NCBI GenBank assembly: GCA_019192545.1
Contig: JAHCMI010000001.1
Location: 1-64,000 of the forward strand
Direction: 5' to 3'
DNA length: 64,000 nt
Source: Rivularia sp. MS3
GTDB lineage: Bacteria > Cyanobacteriota > Cyanobacteriia > Cyanobacteriales > Nostocaceae
The translations under genes and the position numbers were made by a program. Below are positions 60,267 to 64,000 of the stretch, in pieces. Position 1 is the stretch's first letter. Each line of letters starts with the position of its first letter. The notes under the pieces were generated by a model, which had not been told where the DNA came from, did not search any database, and saw only the letters and a program-made list of their open reading frames with translations.

Positions 60267-60884
60267 ATGAGTGAAAACTGGTTCGATAACGTGTATATAA
60301 AAGCCAAAGGAGACTCAAAGCAAGTACCTTGGGCAAATATGACAGCAAATGCCTATCTTAAAGATTGGTTAAATCAAAATCCCGAATTCGGCAAAGGTTT
60401 GAAAATCAAAGCTTTAGTTATAGGATGCGGCTTAGGAGACGATGCGGAATTGTTAGCCCAAAAAGGTTTTGATGTAACTGCTTTTGATATTTCTCCTACG
60501 GCAATAGATTGGTGCAAACAAAGGTTCCCCGATTCTTCTGTTAACTATGTTGTTGCCGATTTATTTGATTTAGATTTTAGTTACGATTGGATAGGAAAGT
60601 TTGATTTCGTTTTTGAAGCGAGAACAATTCAATCTTTACCTTTATCAGTACGTTGGCAAGCTATGAAAGCTGTTGCTCAATTAGTTGCCAAGGAAGGAAC
60701 ATTATTAGTTGTGACAGTGACTCGCGATACTCCCGAAGAACCAAACGGCCCACCATATCCTTTATCTTTGGAAGAAGTAGATTATTTTCAAAAGTTGGGA
60801 TTATCAGAGATTAACCGCAATAGTTATTCCGAGAAAAATAGTAGATTTCCCAAACGTTTGAGAATTGAATACCGTTGTCATTGA
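60267..60884 (+). CDS. SAM-dependent methyltransferase (TPMT-like)
   Basis: 205 residues. The SAM site is KALVIGCGLGDDAELLAQKG (motif I GCGLGDD), then VTAFDISPTAIDW, VNYVVADLFDL and FDFVFEARTIQSLP, with LVAKEGTLLVV as motif III. The WFDNVYIKAKGDSKQVPWAN start resembles thiopurine/halide-type methyltransferases acting on small thiol, selenium or halide acceptors. It follows the GST by 95 bases of repeat-rich sequence (cttcttc units), and a detoxification role is plausible. Its last 7 bases overlap the convergent PH-domain gene. Confidence 0.88.
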   Translation: MSENWFDNVYIKAKGDSKQVPWANMTANAYLKDWLNQNPEFGKGLKIKALVIGCGLGDDAELLAQKGFDVTAFDISPTAIDWCKQRFPDSSVNYVVADLFDLDFSYDWIGKFDFVFEARTIQSLPLSVRWQAMKAVAQLVAKEGTLLVVTVTRDTPEEPNGPPYPLSLEEVDYFQKLGLSEINRNSYSEKNSRFPKRLRIEYRCH

Positions 60885-61453
60885 GCTTCTTGAGCCAATT
60901 TCCTTAAAATTTTCTCAACTTCTTGCGGATTGCGAATTCCCATGAATCCTATTTCCTCGGTCGTGTGATTTCTACGATTGTTGATATACTTAGTGCTTTG
61001 TTGAACTGCCATAACCACATCACCCGTACCATCCCCTCGTTCTTTCCGATATATATTGTTTAACTCAGAAGGCGGATAATTTCTAATAGTGGCAGATAGG
61101 ATATTACCAAAGGAAGTAATTGGAATAGAAATAGATATAGCTCGTTTATTTGTAATTACATAAGCTGTGTTTTTCGCCGATAGCCTTAACCATATAGGAC
61201 TAGACAACATCCCAAAACCAACAATGAGGAAAGGTATACCGAAGAGAGCAAAAAAAATGCTAGCTGTTGATGCTGTCAATACCCAAAATACGACAAAAGC
61301 TGTCCAAGGAATAGCGAATAAAAAGGTGCCTATAGAAGATGCTGTAAAAACACGAGGTACGGGTTGCCCAATCCATCTAATAGATTCCCCTATTTCAAGT
61401 TCTTTATCTACTTTTTGACGAAGTTTATTTGGTAGCTGCAATTTATTTATCAT
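60878..61453 (-). CDS. Bacterial PH-domain membrane protein
   Basis: 191 residues. An N-terminal amphipathic part (ELEIGESIRWIGQPVPRVF) leads to two membrane spans (~40-60 and ~64-85). The rest is a bPH-like domain: AKNTAYVITNKRAISISIPI, SELNNIYRKERGDGTGDVVM, IGFMGIRNPQEVEKILRKL. YVITNKRAI and GFxxIxNPxEV are typical of this DUF304/bPH2 type. Function unknown, possibly protein-lipid interaction at the membrane. Its 3' end overlaps the convergent methyltransferase gene by 7 bases. Confidence 0.82.
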   Translation of the reverse strand: MINKLQLPNKLRQKVDKELEIGESIRWIGQPVPRVFTASSIGTFLFAIPWTAFVVFWVLTASTASIFFALFGIPFLIVGFGMLSSPIWLRLSAKNTAYVITNKRAISISIPITSFGNILSATIRNYPPSELNNIYRKERGDGTGDVVMAVQQSTKYINNRRNHTTEEIGFMGIRNPQEVEKILRKLAQEAQ

Positions 61454-62168
61454 TAGTTTGTTGGAAACTTGTTTAATTTACCCGGTCAAATTCAACTATT
61501 TAAATACATCTTCAATAGTTATTTGCCAATTTCCAACATTTAATACAGGTAAAATATCAAGGTTATCTTTATATTGCTGCTAGTTGATTAGTTTGAAAAA
61601 CTTTGATTTAAACAACCCGATTTTAAACCTATAAAATTGCTCTATTGTCAATACAAGTATGTCAACACCCTGGAATTAGTATTGAAAGTTACACTCAACT
61701 TTGCATTTATTTATCTAAACTTCGACTTTTAAGTAGAGTGCGTTTGAACTATGTAATACGTTTTTTCGCCAACGTAATACAAAAGTCAAGTTAATTGCTA
61801 TTTATTAAAGGGTTATTTAGTTCAAATTAAAAAAATAAACATACTGCTTCCCTCAAAATAACAATATCACATTTTGGCTGAAAGTCTTGTAATCTCGCGA
61901 GCTAATTGAGAATAGAGTCAATAAATATGTTTATGTAAATGAAGGTAAAGCGATTGTAACGGAGTATGAATATAAAAGTTTAATTAATTTTGATTTTTTA
62001 ACAAGTTTTGTTTATTGAATGATGATTTTTGATTTTGATTTGAGAATATGATGAGATTTTTGGTGAGATGATTGGAGATTAAATTTAAAATTAGAGAAAC
62101 TGCGATTTTTAAGAGTTTGATGGGTAAGTGCTAGATTTGATTTCCAAGATTAAGGTTGAGTTGAGAAG
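61454..62168. other. Gene-free AT-rich stretch
   Basis: About 715 bases without a coding signal on either strand. The right half is extremely AT rich (many ttttgattt units at 61985-62060) and must contain the promoter of the next gene. No known repeat family was matched. Confidence 0.4.
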
Positions 62169-62954
62169 ATGGCGCTTTACGACAAGATAGGGAAGACCTA
62201 TGCTCAAACGAGGAAAAGAGACCCACGTATAGCAAGAAAATTATTAGAATTGTTGGAACATTCGCGAATTTCTACAATTGTAGATATTGGTGCTGGAACT
62301 GGTTCTTATGCATTCTTTCTTGCCGAACATGGGTATGAAGTTCTTGCGGTAGAGCCTGCGGCGACGATGAGAAGTCAGGCAATATCCCATCCCAGCATTG
62401 AGTGGATTGATGGGTATGCAGAAAATTTACCGTTACCTAATCAATCGGCAGAAGCGGCGATAATCATACTTGCTTTCCACCATTTTCAAGATTATCGGCA
62501 AGCATTGCGCGAAATTCATCGAGTTGTAGGTGAAAAAGGTCAGATATTATTGTTAACTTACGACCCAGCAATGATTTCGGGATTTTGGTTAACTAAATAT
62601 TTTCCTACGTTGATTAAAGATGTTGAATCTACTTTTATTTCAATGTCCAAGTTAAGCGAGGAAATTCAGGCGGTTACGGGGAATAGAGTCAAAATAGTTC
62701 CTTTTCGATTGCCGCATAATTTATCAGATGCTTTTGCGGCAGTTGGATGGGCAAGACCGGAATTGTATCTCGACTCTAATATTCGTAATGGTATTTCTTC
62801 GTTTGCGAAAATAGATGCTGTTGAAGTTGAACAAGGGTTGTTGCTGTTACAACAAGATTTAGAAACAGGAAGATGGGATAAGGAATATGGACATTTACGC
62901 AAGCAAAAAAGATATGATGTTGGCTATCGTTTTGTTCAAAGTATAGGTTCTTGA
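62169..62954 (+). CDS. Class I SAM-dependent methyltransferase
   Basis: 261 residues. YDKIGKTYAQTRKRDPRIAR is a common start in this group; the SAM motif is IVDIGAGTGSYAFFLAEHGY, followed by VLAVEPAATMRSQA, VEWIDGYAENLPLPNQSAEA-type motif II and FHHFQDYRQALREIHRVVG. These are UbiE/Coq5-like (Methyltransf_11) features, but the acceptor is not predictable. A P450 gene ends 14 bases away on the opposite strand, so a secondary-metabolite role is conceivable only. Confidence 0.88.
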   Translation: MALYDKIGKTYAQTRKRDPRIARKLLELLEHSRISTIVDIGAGTGSYAFFLAEHGYEVLAVEPAATMRSQAISHPSIEWIDGYAENLPLPNQSAEAAIIILAFHHFQDYRQALREIHRVVGEKGQILLLTYDPAMISGFWLTKYFPTLIKDVESTFISMSKLSEEIQAVTGNRVKIVPFRLPHNLSDAFAAVGWARPELYLDSNIRNGISSFAKIDAVEVEQGLLLLQQDLETGRWDKEYGHLRKQKRYDVGYRFVQSIGS

Positions 62955-62968
62955 AAAACCATTACCAA

Positions 62969-64000
62969 TTACCCATTACCCATTCCCTTAACTACCATCT
63001 TCACTCCACCAGTAGGAGCAAGAGTGAAACCACGACGCTGTATTTTTACGGGTTTATCGTCTGAAGAAGCAAGTTGATATTTAGAGATAATAGTCGCTAA
63101 AACTAACTTCATTTCTAGTAAAGCCAAAGCATATCCCAAGCACCGGCGACTTCCACCGCCAAAGGGCAAGTATTCGGAAGGGGAATATTGTCTTTCGAGA
63201 AAACGTTTTGGATCGAATTTTTGAGGATTGGGATATAAATCTTCTTGGTAATGTACTAAATAGATACTGGGCATAAATGTGGTTTGGGCATCATATTGGT
63301 ATCCGCCTATGTTTATTGGCGATTTAGCGATGCGTGGGAAAAGTACCGGAAGTACTGGGTACATTCTTAAAGTTTCTTGGCATACGGCTGATAGATAGGG
63401 GAGTTTAGCAATTTCTAATGGGTTAGGATTTTCTTTTAAGCTTGCCAATTCAATTTGTAATTTTTCAAGTACATCTGGATTTTGATAAATTTCGTAGAAA
63501 GCCCATGCTAATGTTGTAGCAGTAGTTTCATGACCGGCAAATAAGATAGTTAGCAGTTCATCTGTTAATTCTTCATCGCTCATAACTTGACCATCTTCAT
63601 AACGTACAGCCATCATCAAGCTAAGAACGTCATTACCTTTATCTACTGTTTTCGTTTTGCTTCTTTTCTCTTCAATTTCTGCTTGGAGTAAATTACGAAC
63701 TTGTTGCTGTCTTCTTTTCATCTTTCCCCAAGGAGTCCAATTTCCCCAATCTTTCTGTAGGAATTTGAAAAATAGCATACTTGAGCGTAGGGGAGAATCT
63801 GTCATATCGAGCCAATCGGTAAGTAAAGGTTTAAGTTGTTCGTAGCGGCTTCCTTCACTTAAACCAAAAACAACTTGTAAAATTACTTCTAAACTGACTT
63901 TCTGCATGGTAGAGCGAACAATAAAAGATTCGCCGATTTGCCATTTACTGGTAATGTTTTCGGTAATCTTGATAATTTGTTGCGCGTAAACTTGAATTTT
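62969..64000 (-). CDS. Cytochrome P450 (CYP110-like), 5' end outside window
   Basis: The reading frame is open from the stop at 62969 through to the last base, giving the C-terminal ~343 residues; the ATG at 63907 is internal (upstream in frame is [20 protein letters not shown]). The oxygen-binding I helix is [20 protein letters not shown], the ExxR motif is [16 protein letters not shown] lies in [11 protein letters not shown], and the heme Cys loop is [18 protein letters not shown]. The pattern resembles the CYP110 family of filamentous cyanobacteria, whose members oxidise fatty acids or terpenes. The redox partner is not in the window. Confidence 0.93.
   Translation of the reverse strand, partial: KIQVYAQQIIKITENITSKWQIGESFIVRSTMQKVSLEVILQVVFGLSEGSRYEQLKPLLTDWLDMTDSPLRSSMLFFKFLQKDWGNWTPWGKMKRRQQQVRNLLQAEIEEKRSKTKTVDKGNDVLSLMMAVRYEDGQVMSDEELTDELLTILFAGHETTATTLAWAFYEIYQNPDVLEKLQIELASLKENPNPLEIAKLPYLSAVCQETLRMYPVLPVLFPRIAKSPINIGGYQYDAQTTFMPSIYLVHYQEDLYPNPQKFDPKRFLERQYSPSEYLPFGGGSRRCLGYALALLEMKLVLATIISKYQLASSDDKPVKIQRRGFTLAPTGGVKMVVKGMGNG

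Noticed and set aside
1-64000. Insertion sequences, integrase or prophage block
   Set aside because: No transposase or integrase was recognised; the S74 gene alone does not establish a prophage.

Overview
The window reads as chromosome of a filamentous, Nostocales-type cyanobacterium (Nostoc/Calothrix/Rivularia-like; genus not decided). The evidence is low GC with long AT-rich intergenic stretches, many HIP1 octamers (GCGATCGC), short tandem heptanucleotide repeats, dispersed palindromic repeats, and a cyanobacterial gene set: an Rbp-type RRM protein next to rpsU, FtsH, type III glutamine synthetase with an NtcA-like promoter, an 8-HDF-type photolyase, a CYP110-like P450, a chloroplast-type glutamyl endopeptidase homologue and GH15. 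No rRNA, tRNA, IS transposase or CRISPR array was recognised.

Layout. 1-1.1 kb: the 3' end of a gene with a peptidase S74 (self-cleaving chaperone) domain, followed by a 5'-truncated DM13 gene. 1.7-2.4 kb: rbp-rpsU with a hairpin between them. 3-16 kb: housekeeping and membrane genes (Gfo/Idh/MocA oxidoreductase, dGTPase, FtsH, a 1300-residue multipass protein, a peptidoglycan-binding-fold protein, photolyase, YdcF/DUF218). 16.5-19.5 kb: methionine-salvage run mtnD-mtnX-mtnB, then a class II glutamine amidotransferase. 20-27 kb: pentapeptide protein, S9 peptidase, a 59-aa ribbon-helix-helix gene, methionine aminopeptidase, MATE exporter. 27-32 kb: a membrane protein with a possible voltage-sensor-like module, a decayed ATP sulfurylase (sat) remnant, then a sulfur/redox group (thioredoxin-like protein, YeiH-type putative sulfate exporter, thioredoxin-reductase-like flavoprotein lacking the usual NADPH motif). 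32-43 kb: GH15, two SNase-fold proteins, glnN, a leucine-rich-repeat protein and a two-RCK-domain channel with a non-canonical filter. 43-47.4 kb: a divergent pair, an RTX-like repeat protein and a GH9-CBM2 cellulase, neither with an obvious signal peptide. 47.4-51.7 kb: an accessory island in which four copies of one composite three-hairpin repeat flank an AAA ATPase/PD-(D/E)XK fusion, a SUKH (SMI1/KNR4) protein and a PIN toxin-antitoxin pair. 51.8-55.7 kb: a 958-aa coiled-coil/TPR protein, a 31-bp tandem repeat and two small membrane proteins. 55.7-58.7 kb: an AT-rich regulatory segment with an HTH protein, a 48-aa membrane peptide, a small hypothetical gene and an ECF-like sigma factor. 58.9-64 kb: a TetR repressor divergent from a GST with two palindromic operators, two methyltransferases, a PH-domain membrane protein and a 5'-truncated P450 that runs off the window.

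The clearest coordinated units are rbp-rpsU, mtnDXB, the thioredoxin-like/YeiH/flavoprotein trio, the PIN toxin-antitoxin pair and TetR-GST. The most unusual structures are the composite repeat bracketing conflict-type genes, the sat remnant carrying a HIP1-containing insertion and an in-frame stop, the degenerate-filter RCK channel, and a candidate structured RNA upstream of glnN.
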